The notes beneath the pieces are model-generated. The model was not told the DNA's origin. It saw only the letters and a list, made by a program, of their open reading frames with translations, and made no database searches. Positions 28,483-37,407 of a stretch of 64,000 nt of DNA are shown one piece after another. This DNA is from UBA4572 sp049965515 (GTDB lineage: Bacteria > Nitrospirota > Leptospirillia > Leptospirillales > Leptospirillaceae): positions 5,097 through 69,096 of the forward strand of contig JBMFWG010000003.1 in NCBI GenBank assembly GCA_049965515.1, in the 5' to 3' direction. Position 1 is the stretch's first letter. Each line of letters begins with the position of its first letter. The position numbers and the translations under genes are program-made.

Positions 28483-30051
28483 ATGTCGCCAATCTCTCTG
28501 AAGAGGGCCACGGGAGCCCTCGCTCTTCTCCTTGTCATCCTCAGCCCAGGCTCCGGATTCGGAGGATCGAGAAGCCATCGATATTACCCCTCGACAAGCC
28601 CTCAATATTCCTCCCAGCTCGAGATCGAATCGGTCTCCCTTCTCTTTCGGAACAACAACATCCTTGTTTCCGACACCCGCCATACAATCGTCTTCATCAA
28701 CGTGAGCGGGCTTTCAGAAACCGTTCCCCAGATTGAAGGGAACTCCCTCTCGGTGAGACTGTCCTCCGGACAGGCGGCCGTCGTCGCAGGGAATACCCAC
28801 ACGGCCCCCCTTCCCCTCGAGACTCCTCTTCCGGCCCTCTCTGTGGGGATCAATCCCCTGTCCATCTCCGAATCGGACGGGCTCCTGTATATTGCCGATG
28901 GAAGTGGCCGGATCGACGCCTTGAATCTCGACACCCAAGTTCATGACATCATCCTCATCCCCGACTCGAAGATCCGCCTCAATGCCGGAGCCCATATTTC
29001 AAGGCTCCTCAAGCGCTCTCCCACCATCGGCAAGCTTTTGGGCATGGCAACGACCCTTCCGCTTGATCCTGGCAAGATCTCCGTCATCGCCGGTGGAGGA
29101 AGAATCCCCCCCTCAAAAGCTCCGATCGATGCCCTTCGGGCCAGAATCAGCCCCATCGGACTTTCCTCCGACGCTGAAGGGATTTATGTGGTGGGAGAGA
29201 CCGGGCACATCCTCTATCTCAACAACACGGCCACTCCTCATGAGATTCCCGTCCGGGAGGGGAGATCGACCCGTATTGTCAGTGTTCGGCCGGGAGAGAT
29301 CTTTCTCGTGGCCAGCCGGGGCGAGGAGCATGACCTCCGGCCGGGAGCCGATCCCGTCCCTGCAATTTCCACCACCATGTACCCCACGACGATCATTGCC
29401 TCAAAAGGCCGGATCTTCACCGCCGACCAGGATGGCAACATCGACATGATCAACCTGACCACACATCCCCTGACCCTGCCGGGATCTCCGGGAGAGAGTG
29501 CCCCCCGGACCCTCGAACCGGGGATGGTCCTCCGGATTGCCGGAGGGGGAACCCGTTTCGTGGGCTTTAACCCGCACCCTGCGCTGGAAGCCATGATTCG
29601 CCCCCACTCCATGACCTACGACCCTCGCGGCTTTCTCTACATTGGTGACATTGAAGAAACCCACCAGGCGGGGAGAATTCTGGCCGTCAACGTCTCGGAC
29701 AAATCCCTGTCCCTTCCCCTCATGCGACATGGCGCCTTTCGGAAACTCACCGTTGCCCCCGGAGAGATCGTGGCGATCGCCGGAAACTCCAGAACACGCC
29801 CCCTGGCCACCACAACCCCTACCCCAGCCGGGGATGCCGGAATCGAGCCCATCCAGCTCTCCTACCGGAACGGACTTCTTGCCATCGGAAATCTTCTGGG
29901 GTCGCTCGACCTTGTGAACCTCACCTTCCGGAACCGGCGGGCCTTTCCCAACGACGTTCACTCCTCCCTCCTCCTGCCTCCTGGAACGATCCTCTCCCTG
30001 ATGGGCAATGGCTTCGACTCCTCCCAGAAGCCCTCCGACGAGGCCAACTGA
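28483..30051 (+). CDS. Exported NHL-like beta-propeller protein
   Basis: The 522-residue protein begins with a signal peptide (SLKRATGALALLLVILSPGSGFGG). The rest is a run of about six repeats of 70 residues, each starting with an IAGxG-like turn (VVAGN, VIAGGG, LVASRG, RIAGGG, AIAGN, LMGNG) and carrying a later blade motif such as LLYIADGSGRIDALNL or FLYIGDIEET. This is the teneurin/NHL-type propeller pattern. It would fold into one extracytoplasmic propeller that binds another protein or a carbohydrate; no catalytic residues are visible. The ATG has CAGGAG 11 bases upstream; a TTG at 28474 is too close to it. Longer upstream frames have no support. Confidence 0.82.
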   Translation: MSPISLKRATGALALLLVILSPGSGFGGSRSHRYYPSTSPQYSSQLEIESVSLLFRNNNILVSDTRHTIVFINVSGLSETVPQIEGNSLSVRLSSGQAAVVAGNTHTAPLPLETPLPALSVGINPLSISESDGLLYIADGSGRIDALNLDTQVHDIILIPDSKIRLNAGAHISRLLKRSPTIGKLLGMATTLPLDPGKISVIAGGGRIPPSKAPIDALRARISPIGLSSDAEGIYVVGETGHILYLNNTATPHEIPVREGRSTRIVSVRPGEIFLVASRGEEHDLRPGADPVPAISTTMYPTTIIASKGRIFTADQDGNIDMINLTTHPLTLPGSPGESAPRTLEPGMVLRIAGGGTRFVGFNPHPALEAMIRPHSMTYDPRGFLYIGDIEETHQAGRILAVNVSDKSLSLPLMRHGAFRKLTVAPGEIVAIAGNSRTRPLATTTPTPAGDAGIEPIQLSYRNGLLAIGNLLGSLDLVNLTFRNRRAFPNDVHSSLLLPPGTILSLMGNGFDSSQKPSDEAN

Positions 30052-30119
30052 CGTGATGGGCGAAGGGGAGTGAACCGGAGGAAGACACAGATTTTCCGTG
30101 AGGGAGGAAAGAAGGCGTC

Positions 30120-31067
30120 TCAGGAACGCATGAAGGGGGATTCGAGGAGCCTGATCTGCGGAAGGGCTCCCGAGCCGGCCGAAGGACACTCCATGCTGAT
30201 TTCAACTCCCAGGGGCCAGGTGGCCATGGGACGTCCATGGCCCGGAAGGGATGAAAAGAGAACCGGGATCTCTCCCACCAAGGAAAGGACAAGCTCCTCG
30301 GCGTTCCGTGCCGGATCATCGTCCCGGGACTCCGAACGGAGAAAGGGGCCCATCACCACTCCCGCCAGGTCCCTGAGTCCTCCGGCAAGCGCCAGCGTCC
30401 GGAGAGCCCGGTCCACGGCATAGAGGGGCTCGTCCACATCCTCGATGAGCAGGATGGCCCCGGAAAGATCCGGCATGAAGGGGGTCCCCGAGAGGTGGGC
30501 GAGAGATTCGAGATTGCCCCCCCAAAGCCTCCCCGACGCCTGTCCCGGACGAAGACTCCGGCACTCTCCCAACGGAAGACAGTCCCCCTCCCTCACCTCT
30601 CCTGAAACCATCGACCACCACAGGGAGAAGGTACCGGGAGAGACAAGCTCCCGCGCTGTGGGTCCCCAAAAGGTCACAAGTCGGCTGTGGCGCCAGAGAG
30701 CCGCATGAAGATAGGTTGCATCGGAAAATCCACAGAAGAGGGGAATGTGATCCGGATCCGGAAAGGAAGGGGGAACCCACCTTTCCAGGAGCCGAATCGC
30801 CCCTGATCCCGCACGGTAAGAGAGGACGCCGGCCGCGCCGGAGGACAGGGCCCGGACGAAATCCCGGCCACGCACCGGGTCCGTCGCAACATAGGGATCC
30901 GCTCCGTGCTCCTCCTCCCCGAATAGTTCAGGAACAAGCCCCACTCCCTTGAGGCGAGGAAGAACCCTCGACCCCCACTCGGCGAAGGGCCGCCCGAGAG
31001 AGGGTCGAGGGAGAAGGAGGCGATCCCCTTGCCGCAGGGGGCGGGTGGGACGAAGGAGGGGCCCCAA
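30120..31067 (-). CDS. LD-carboxypeptidase/MccF-like serine peptidase (S66)
   Basis: The 315-residue protein belongs to family S66: LdcA removes the terminal D-Ala from murein tetrapeptides, and MccF cleaves microcin C. Visible motifs are LRQGDRLLLPRP at the start, the nucleophile Ser in GFSDATYLHAAL, LWGGNLESL, the catalytic Glu in LLIEDVDEPLYAVDR, and the catalytic His region PGHGRPMATWPLG. There is no signal peptide, as expected for cytoplasmic murein recycling. The start is a TTG 7 bases after the RHH gene. It lies downstream of the ParA/RHH pair and may be co-transcribed with it. Confidence 0.9.
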   Translation of the reverse strand: MGPLLRPTRPLRQGDRLLLPRPSLGRPFAEWGSRVLPRLKGVGLVPELFGEEEHGADPYVATDPVRGRDFVRALSSGAAGVLSYRAGSGAIRLLERWVPPSFPDPDHIPLFCGFSDATYLHAALWRHSRLVTFWGPTARELVSPGTFSLWWSMVSGEVREGDCLPLGECRSLRPGQASGRLWGGNLESLAHLSGTPFMPDLSGAILLIEDVDEPLYAVDRALRTLALAGGLRDLAGVVMGPFLRSESRDDDPARNAEELVLSLVGEIPVLFSSLPGHGRPMATWPLGVEISMECPSAGSGALPQIRLLESPFMRS

Positions 31068-31073
31068 GGAGGC

Positions 31074-31325
31074 CTACCCGTCCTTCATGAGAAAGTCCAG
31101 GACCATTTCCCGAACAGCCGCCTCAAGGGTGAGTCCTCGCTCCTCCATCTTGAGCCTGAGGGCCTCGGAAAGCTCGGAGGGGAGGGCTACGGTCAGGGAA
31201 CTGTCATCCTCGGGGACAACTGTCCGGGTTTCGGACTCCGCTTCGGGAACAACGCCCCGGGCGATAAAGTCAGAGATAGCCGGGGGACGGACAATCTCCC
31301 GAAGGGTCGGTCGTTGGGATTTCAC
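31074..31325 (-). CDS. Small ParA-partner protein with a ribbon-helix-helix-like C-terminus
   Basis: This 83-residue protein has an acidic, probably flexible N-terminal half and a C-terminal part, SSLTVALPSELSEALRLKMEERGLTLEAAVREMVLDFL. That part fits the strand-helix-helix layout of ribbon-helix-helix DNA-binding proteins such as ParG. The GTG start overlaps the ParA stop codon (GTGA), as expected for a ParA ATPase and its DNA-binding cargo adaptor. The first residues (MKSQRPTLREIV) could hold the ATPase-stimulating region. The family assignment is inferred from layout and context. Confidence 0.72.
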   Translation of the reverse strand: MKSQRPTLREIVRPPAISDFIARGVVPEAESETRTVVPEDDSSLTVALPSELSEALRLKMEERGLTLEAAVREMVLDFLMKDG

Positions 31326-31963
31326 GGAGCGCTCCCGAGGTTGAGAGAGAGGATTTCCTCCGCCAGGGCCTTGTATTCTCCTGCCGAAGGACCATCCGGA
31401 AAATAATCGATGATCGTCTGCCCTGCCGTTACGGCCTCGGCCAGGGCGATCCTTTGATAGATGGCCGTCTCGAAGAGCGGATAGGGAAACTCCTTCAGAG
31501 CGTCAACCGATTCCCGGGAGAGGCGGGTTCCCTGGGTCTTCCGGTTGAGGAGAAGGCGGGTCACAAGTCCCCGGTTAAGCTGCTCCGCCCGACGGATGAG
31601 GGAGACGATTTCCGTTCCGGACCAGAGATCGAGAGGGCTGGGCTGGAGGGGAACGATGGCAAGATCGGCCACCACAAGGGCCGACCGGGTGATCGTCTCC
31701 ATCCCGGGAGGAGAGTCGACCAAAACCAGATCATATTTTTTGGCAAGGCGCGGAAGTTCCTGGTCCAGGACCGGCATCGGAAGGGCAATGACCCCCACGG
31801 GGAAGGCTCCCTCGGCAAGCCCCCGCCACTTCATGGCCGATCCTTGAGGATCGGAATCCACCAGAAGAACCTCCATCCCCCGCCGGGCAAAGACTCCGGC
31901 AAGGTTCATGGAAGTGGTCGTCTTCCCGCATCCGCCCTTTTGATTGGCCACTACGATGATCAC
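31322..31963 (-). CDS. ParA/MinD-superfamily partitioning ATPase
   Basis: The 213-residue ATPase has the deviant Walker A KGGCGKTT (residues 9-16), Walker A' DSDPQGSAMKW and Walker B LVLVDSPPG. It has no N-terminal DNA-binding domain, so it belongs to the short ParF/type Ib class. Such ATPases position DNA or large complexes by forming gradients on the nucleoid. The start is the GTG at 31963, six bases after AAGGAG. The longer frame overlaps the creatininase gene and is not needed. There is no ParB or replication gene nearby, so it is an orphan chromosomal ParA with a small partner. Confidence 0.9.
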   Translation of the reverse strand: MIIVVANQKGGCGKTTTSMNLAGVFARRGMEVLLVDSDPQGSAMKWRGLAEGAFPVGVIALPMPVLDQELPRLAKKYDLVLVDSPPGMETITRSALVVADLAIVPLQPSPLDLWSGTEIVSLIRRAEQLNRGLVTRLLLNRKTQGTRLSRESVDALKEFPYPLFETAIYQRIALAEAVTAGQTIIDYFPDGPSAGEYKALAEEILSLNLGSAP

Positions 31964-32025
31964 CGGCCTCTCCTTCCCCTCTTTTTCATCTCCTGTCGAC
32001 TCCCCGGACTTTCCCCGGTGACGAC

Positions 32026-32751
32026 TCAGGGCGCTGTGGCAAACTCCCGAACCTTTTCCCGGATGGTACGGCGGGCAATCCCGAAGAGAACCTCCCCCTT
32101 CTCCCCCGTCGACAGGGAGGGATCCGACCCCATGCGACCATCGGGGTAGAGGGATCGGAAGCGCTCGGGGCCCAAGGGCCATTCATGATGGGGATCCGGG
32201 GCCCGTCCCGGAGCGATGGGCCGCTTAAGGTGCGGATAGAGATACCAGGTCACGGCCACCTCCCCGCAGGTCGCATGGTAGCCGTTCGACTCGCCGAAGA
32301 AGATCTTTTCCTGTTCGGTCACCTCGGGGAGAAGCCACCAGTTCGAAAGGGCCGTGCGGGCTTCAGGATGGTCCGGAAGGAATTCAGAAAAAGCTGCCTT
32401 GAGGGACGAATCATTCCCCCCGTGTCCATTCACAAAGTAGAACCGCCGGAATCCGTTCCGGTAGAAACCGGAAAGGATATCGCATACGAGAAGGATCATG
32501 GTCCGAGGCGAGAGGGAAGAGGTTCCAGGAAATCCCAGGTGATGGTGGGACATACCGTAGGCCAGGGTGGGAGCCACGAGCTCTCCCAGGTCTTCGCCGA
32601 CCCGACGGGCCAGGGCCTCGGCCACCAGATGGTCGGTCCCGATGAGACCATTCGGGCCATGTTGCTCTACCGACCCGACGGGAAGGATAAGAAGTGTGGA
32701 GGAGCGAAGTCTCTTTTCAACCTCCGGCCAATTGGTCTGTTCTATCTGCAT
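32026..32751 (-). CDS. Creatininase-family amidohydrolase
   Basis: The 241-residue metal-dependent hydrolase shows the first metal motif PVGSVEQHGP...GTDHLVAE (Glu, His, Asp), FVNGHGGN, and a third motif HATCGEVAVT near the usual HxGE position. The family includes creatinine amidohydrolase, ArfB of flavin biosynthesis and MftE, so the substrate is open. The ATG at 32751 has GGGAG six bases upstream, and the longer frame is not supported. It lies 62 bases upstream of parA. A short inverted repeat at 32832-32847 may be an operator for this gene. Confidence 0.88.
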   Translation of the reverse strand: MQIEQTNWPEVEKRLRSSTLLILPVGSVEQHGPNGLIGTDHLVAEALARRVGEDLGELVAPTLAYGMSHHHLGFPGTSSLSPRTMILLVCDILSGFYRNGFRRFYFVNGHGGNDSSLKAAFSEFLPDHPEARTALSNWWLLPEVTEQEKIFFGESNGYHATCGEVAVTWYLYPHLKRPIAPGRAPDPHHEWPLGPERFRSLYPDGRMGSDPSLSTGEKGEVLFGIARRTIREKVREFATAP

Positions 32752-32831
32752 GTCGATCTCCCTGCGTCGTTTCCCGAGTTGTCCCGCCAAATGACCGAAA
32801 GGACCCATCAGAATAATTTTAAGGCAATTCT

Positions 32832-32847
32832 CCCTGTTTTGACAGGG
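32832..32847. promoter_or_regulatory. Inverted repeat upstream of the creatininase gene
   Basis: CCCTGT-TTTG-ACAGGG is a perfect 6-bp inverted repeat. On the minus strand it covers CTGTCA, a possible -35 with TAAAAT 18 bases further on. It looks like an operator, but I know of no regulator for it. Confidence 0.4.
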
Positions 32848-32900
32848 CCCCCCCGAAAAATCCACCCCCGCCGACGCCCTGAATGGCGAATAAAAACGGC

Positions 32901-32929
32901 TTGAAATACGGGGAGAAAAAGCCTATCAT
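32901..32929 (+). promoter_or_regulatory. Promoter of the MBL/GGDEF-EAL operon
   Basis: TTGAAA (32901-32906) and TATCAT (32924-32929) are exactly 17 bases apart. The start codon at 33009 follows a leader of about 73 bases. Confidence 0.7.
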
Positions 32930-33008
32930 TCCGAAAAAGTCCTCCTCGTTCAATTTTTCCTCGAGCCAATCTCGACTCGTTTTCCCCCCAGACCGGAAAG
33001 GATTCTGA

Positions 33009-33743
33009 GTGACAGAAATTCTCTACAACGACGGACTCCACAAATTTGTCCTTTTGGGATTTGGGGAATCCACCCGGGAGGAGGGCATCCCCTCCAACCA
33101 GTATCTGGTGATTCATGGTTCCGACGGGGCGATTTTCGATCCGGGAGGCTCGGGGCTCTTTCCCGTTCTCTCCGCCCGCATTGCCAACTGTCTCGACCTG
33201 ACTCGCATCAAGGCCATCTTTCTCTCCCACCAGGATCCCGACGTCAGTGCCGGGCTCAACATCTGGATGGAGGTGACGGGCGCCCAGGTCTACCTCTCCC
33301 GCCTCTGGACACGCTTCATGCCCCATATGGATCTCATGCACTCAGGGCGGCTCCTCCCGGTTCCCGATTCGGGGTCGACGGTGGAGGTCGCCCCTGGCTT
33401 CTCCCTTGTTACCGTCCCCGCCCATTTTTTGCACTCTTGCGGACAGATCAACGTCTACGATCCGATATCAAAGATCCTCTTCACCGGAGATATCGGAGCG
33501 GCGGAATATTCTAACGGAAAGATCTACATCGACGATTTCGAAGGGCATCGTCCGCACATCGAGCCCTTCCACCGTCGGTATATGGCCGGAAACCGCGCCC
33601 TTCGCCACTGGATCCGCGAGGTTGAAAAATACGATGTGGCCATCATCGCCCCCCAGCATGGCCCCCTCTATCGCGGGAAGGCCCGGGAAGATCTCCTTCG
33701 ATGGCTCTTCGACCTGAAGTGTGGCATGGATCTTCATGGCTGA
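33009..33743 (+). CDS. Metallo-beta-lactamase-fold protein of the oxygen-binding diiron (ODP) type
   Basis: The 244-residue protein has the fold of the diiron domain of flavodiiron proteins without the flavodoxin part. Ligand positions are visible in LSHQDPDVSAG, VPAHFLHSCG, LFTGDIG and IIAPQHGPLYRG. The first motif is HxDxDV rather than HxExDH, a variant seen in sensory ODP proteins that bind O2 or related ligands instead of turning them over. The GTG start follows a good promoter. The stop overlaps the GGDEF-EAL start region, so a signalling role for the pair, O2 or NO sensing linked to c-di-GMP, is a reasonable inference. Confidence 0.85.
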   Translation: MTEILYNDGLHKFVLLGFGESTREEGIPSNQYLVIHGSDGAIFDPGGSGLFPVLSARIANCLDLTRIKAIFLSHQDPDVSAGLNIWMEVTGAQVYLSRLWTRFMPHMDLMHSGRLLPVPDSGSTVEVAPGFSLVTVPAHFLHSCGQINVYDPISKILFTGDIGAAEYSNGKIYIDDFEGHRPHIEPFHRRYMAGNRALRHWIREVEKYDVAIIAPQHGPLYRGKAREDLLRWLFDLKCGMDLHG

Positions 33744-35847
33744 AGGCACTCCCTCCTTTGAAGAGGCCCGCAAGCGGATCGCTTCCCGGATCGGAACCGT
33801 TCTGGAGCAGAGCCTCGAGGAATCCTCCCTCCTCGCCAGTGTCCGACAGGCAATTTTGTCGGCGCTCCACCCCAAGGCCCCGTCCCCGGACCTCCTCTCC
33901 CTCGTGACCAACCTCACCGGGACCCTCACGATGGTGGAAGCCTTGCTGACCCGACAGGGAAGACAGAAGCTCCTCCATCTCGACCTTCTGAAGGAGGGAC
34001 TGGCCGATGCACTCGAAACCCTCCGGATACTCGAGCGCACCACCGCCGACATCTCGGTCCTCTCCTTCGAAATTCGCCTTCTCGAAAGATTCATCATCAC
34101 CTCTGACGTGATCCACGACTGGAAGGAACACATCCGGGCGATGCTCGACGACATCAACTCCGTTGTCGAGGTCTATTTTCTTTTTTCCCTCTTCCATACC
34201 AAGGACGAGGGATACGAGATCGAGATCTTCTGGACCGGAGTCCCTGATCCCGACTCCCGACGTCTCCTCGAAGCCCTCGTCACGGAAAAGCTTCAGTCAC
34301 TGGAAGGGTACGAGGCCACCCTCGAACCCCGGATTGTCCACAACATCTCCGACCACGGAAAAAAGCTCCCCCCCCTCTCCCAGGACTCCCTCTCCCTCTC
34401 CACCAAGAGTCTTTACCTGGACCGGCCCCAAGTGGGAGGTATTGTGGGAGTCGGAATCAATTACGCCACTGCCGAGCATCCGGTCAAGGTGCTGGTGATC
34501 GAGAGCATTATCACCAGCATTCTGAACGTCGTGGGGTCGGTCAAGGCGATCTACCGCTATACGAAAGATCTCGAATACTACGCAGTGCGGGACCCCCTCA
34601 CCGGCCTCTTCAACCAGCGGGTCTTCTGGGAACTTCTTGCCTACGAGATCGGCAGAAGCCAGCGCCACGGGAACCAGCCGTTTTCGGTCATGATCATCGA
34701 CGTGGATGACTTCAAGAAAATCAACGACACCTTTGGGCATACCTTCGGCGACGAATTTCTTCAGAGGATTGCCGCGCTCATTCAGGGGACTGCCCGCAAG
34801 GAAGACATCGTGGCGCGTTATGGAGGAGATGAATTTGCCGTGATCCTTCCTGAGGCCGCCTCGGAACATGCCGTGGCCATGGCCAAAAGGATCCGGACTG
34901 GATTCCAGCATTTTTCTCTCGAAAGCCCCGAGGGGGTCCGAGCCAAAAGCTCGGTCTCCATCGGGATCGCCTCCTGGCCAGAGCATGCCCGGGAGCCCAA
35001 AGATCTCTTTCTTGTCGCCGACAACATGATGTACCGGGCCAAGGCCCAAGGGAAAAACGGCCACTGCCTTCCCACCGATGCCGACGTGGTCGATGTTCTG
35101 AGAGGCGTCAGCGAAAAATACCTGATCCTCCAGCAGGCTATCGAGGACCGCTCGATCATTCCTTACTTTCAGCCCATCGTCTCGGCCACGAAAGAGACCG
35201 TGGAGGCTTACGAGGTCCTGATGCGACTCAAGTACAAGGGAAAGATCCTCCCGGCCGGAGAGTTCATCGAAGTCGCCGAAGAGAGCGGCCTGATTTCAAG
35301 CCTCGACTTCATCGTCATGGAAAAGGCCTTTCGCCATGCCGTGGAGCAGAACTTCAACGGGCTCCTTTTTATCAACCTCTCGCCCAAGGCCATCGTCACC
35401 GCCGAATTCATTCCTACCATTCGAAGGATCATCCGGGAGACAGGGATCCATTCACGGCAGATCGTCTTCGAAATCACCGAACGGGAGACGGTGAGAAACG
35501 CCACACTTCTGGAAGTCTTCATCTCCGAGCTCAAGTCCGATGGCTCCCGCTTTGCCATCGACGACTTCGGGTCGGGATTTTCCTCCATGACCTATCTCAA
35601 GCGTTTTTCGGTGGACTTTCTCAAGGTCGAGGGCGATTTCATCCGTAATCTTCCCCAGAAGGGCTCCATCGACCGGGCCATCGTCGCCTCCATCGCCACC
35701 CTGACCCGGGAAATCGGAATCCAGACGGTCGCCGAGTCGGTGGAATCCCCCGAGATTCTTGAAGAGGTCCGCCGTCACGGACTGACCCTGGCCCAGGGCT
35801 TCGGTATCGGCCCCCCGATGGCCGAGATTCCCCTCCCAGAGAGCTAG
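33736..35847 (+). CDS. GGDEF-EAL c-di-GMP signalling protein
   Basis: This soluble protein of 703 residues has a helical, unassigned N-terminal region of about 280 residues, then a GGDEF domain with the intact GGDEF signature (363-367), then an EAL-type domain. The EAL motif is EVL (493-495), keeping the metal-binding Glu. Other phosphodiesterase motifs are present: FINLSP, EITERE, DDFGSG (609-614), VAESVES and AQGFGIGPP. KVE stands where KID is usual. It is probably a cyclase, with a phosphodiesterase that may be weak. The start is uncertain: 33721 and 33736 are both possible. It is coupled to the ODP-type gene and ends in a 4-base stop-codon overlap with the convergent propeller gene. Confidence 0.93.
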   Translation: MAEGTPSFEEARKRIASRIGTVLEQSLEESSLLASVRQAILSALHPKAPSPDLLSLVTNLTGTLTMVEALLTRQGRQKLLHLDLLKEGLADALETLRILERTTADISVLSFEIRLLERFIITSDVIHDWKEHIRAMLDDINSVVEVYFLFSLFHTKDEGYEIEIFWTGVPDPDSRRLLEALVTEKLQSLEGYEATLEPRIVHNISDHGKKLPPLSQDSLSLSTKSLYLDRPQVGGIVGVGINYATAEHPVKVLVIESIITSILNVVGSVKAIYRYTKDLEYYAVRDPLTGLFNQRVFWELLAYEIGRSQRHGNQPFSVMIIDVDDFKKINDTFGHTFGDEFLQRIAALIQGTARKEDIVARYGGDEFAVILPEAASEHAVAMAKRIRTGFQHFSLESPEGVRAKSSVSIGIASWPEHAREPKDLFLVADNMMYRAKAQGKNGHCLPTDADVVDVLRGVSEKYLILQQAIEDRSIIPYFQPIVSATKETVEAYEVLMRLKYKGKILPAGEFIEVAEESGLISSLDFIVMEKAFRHAVEQNFNGLLFINLSPKAIVTAEFIPTIRRIIRETGIHSRQIVFEITERETVRNATLLEVFISELKSDGSRFAIDDFGSGFSSMTYLKRFSVDFLKVEGDFIRNLPQKGSIDRAIVASIATLTREIGIQTVAESVESPEILEEVRRHGLTLAQGFGIGPPMAEIPLPES

Positions 35848-37352
35848 GAGGCTTTCTTTTTGGAGGATGACAGGGCCGAGAGAGGAACGGCCACAATCCA
35901 GTCGTAGGAATTGGCCACATAGGCCGTGCCGCCGACGATGGTGGGGGAGACGATCCCCATCCGTCCTCCGACCCGGAAAGATCCCGTCTCCCGTCCGGTA
36001 GCCGGGTCGAGGCGATAGAGGCTGTCTCCTCCTGCGATATAGAGGCTCCCCTCGACATAGGTGGGGGCACTTCGAGTGGCGGCGACCTTGTGCCACGACC
36101 AACGCTGATGACCTGTCCGAAGATCGAGTGCCACATAGCGTCCCGTCACCGGGGACCCGACGTAGACAACCCCTTCATGGATCAGAGGGACTCCCCCCTT
36201 GAAGGCCGGAGGCTTGGGCCCGCGACCGGTGGAGACGGTCCAGAGAGTTTTCCCCGTCCGGGCATCGAAGGCCCGCACCACCGCCTCCAGAGTCGACTGG
36301 CCATGAATTTTCTTCGGCCGAGTCACCGTATCCATCACCACAACTCCCGAGCCAACGGCAGGGCTGACATCTCCCATCCCGGTATTGGCCGCTCCCGGAA
36401 TCGTTCCATGCCAGAGGGTTCGTCCCGTCCGGGCATCGAGACAGTAGAGCCGAGGGGGGGAGGCCATGGCAAGGTAGAGACGCCCCTTGTCGTAGGCAGG
36501 ACTCGACATGTTGTCATTTCCCCCAAGACGAACCTTCCAGACGGAGCGTCCCGTGTGGCGATCAAGGGCATGGACAGTGCCTGATCCCGTGGCAAAATAC
36601 AGGAACCTCCCATGGATCACCGGCGTCGGCATGGCCTCCCCCACCGATCCGGCGTGCCAGAGAAGCCGTCCCGTTTTTCGGTCCAGGGCATAGATTCCGT
36701 TGTAGCTCACATCCATTCCCCGGATCGCCGACCCTTTTTTGGCATAGGCCACCACATTGGCAAAGTTGAACCCCACGCCCCCGGCGGCAAGATAGACCGT
36801 GTTGCGGGTCACAAGGGGATTCCCCATCAGGTTGTTTCCCACAGGACTCGTTCGCCAGATCAGCTGTCCGGTCCGGGCATTGAGCGCATAGGCAAACATG
36901 TCGTCGCTCTCGGCATAGACCACACCTCCCACCACCGACACCCCCAGGGCATTTCCATAGAACTGGGTCTGCACCGCTCCCGCCTCTGTCTCACCCAGGG
37001 TTCGGGTGCCGAAGGGGTGGGTCCTCTCCAGCGGCCAGGCGCGCGCCTCGGCGTATCGCCAGTAGACTCCCTCACGGAACCACGCCGGCGCACCTGCCGG
37101 AACTTTCACGGCCGCATTATGGCGAGAGTTCCGGTTCATCTGAAGCCATTGGGAGGCACCAAACATCCTGTCGGCTCCGACGGGGGCATTCTGGGGAAGA
37201 AAGACACGGGAAAAGGGTCCCCCCGGAGCGACAGGAACACGCCAGGAGTCCTCCGGAAGAGGAGTGGGAGGTGCCACAGGATCTGCAACGGCGACCCCGG
37301 AGGAAATGAGCAGAGAAACAAGGGCAAGGGAGAGGGAAATCCGTGGTTTCAT
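35844..37352 (-). CDS. Exported PQQ-type beta-propeller protein
   Basis: The 502-residue protein has a signal peptide (SLSLALVSLLISSGVAVA-DP). It is built of PQQ/BamB-type blades, with the repeat (x)YALDxxTGxxxWxxxxG seen as AYALNARTGQLIWRT, YALDRKTGRLLWHAG, HALDRHTGRSVWKVR, YCLDARTGRTLWHG, AFDARTGKTLWTV, ALDLRTGHQRWSW and YRLDPATGRETGSF. No adjacent-Cys disulfide or Asp/Glu set typical of active methanol dehydrogenases is evident, so it may be a non-enzymatic propeller. It is a single-gene unit after a bidirectional terminator. The redox role, if any, is unknown. Confidence 0.85.
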   Translation of the reverse strand: MKPRISLSLALVSLLISSGVAVADPVAPPTPLPEDSWRVPVAPGGPFSRVFLPQNAPVGADRMFGASQWLQMNRNSRHNAAVKVPAGAPAWFREGVYWRYAEARAWPLERTHPFGTRTLGETEAGAVQTQFYGNALGVSVVGGVVYAESDDMFAYALNARTGQLIWRTSPVGNNLMGNPLVTRNTVYLAAGGVGFNFANVVAYAKKGSAIRGMDVSYNGIYALDRKTGRLLWHAGSVGEAMPTPVIHGRFLYFATGSGTVHALDRHTGRSVWKVRLGGNDNMSSPAYDKGRLYLAMASPPRLYCLDARTGRTLWHGTIPGAANTGMGDVSPAVGSGVVVMDTVTRPKKIHGQSTLEAVVRAFDARTGKTLWTVSTGRGPKPPAFKGGVPLIHEGVVYVGSPVTGRYVALDLRTGHQRWSWHKVAATRSAPTYVEGSLYIAGGDSLYRLDPATGRETGSFRVGGRMGIVSPTIVGGTAYVANSYDWIVAVPLSALSSSKKKAS

Positions 37353-37407
37353 GACGCGCTTTTTCCGGGAGGAGGACCGGGGAGAGGCTCCTCAAGATGG
37401 ATCCAAC

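Noticed and set aside
34822..35215. Degenerate, inactive GGDEF-EAL protein
   Set aside because: GGDEF is intact and most EAL metal and catalytic motifs are kept, so I do not call the protein inactive despite EVL.
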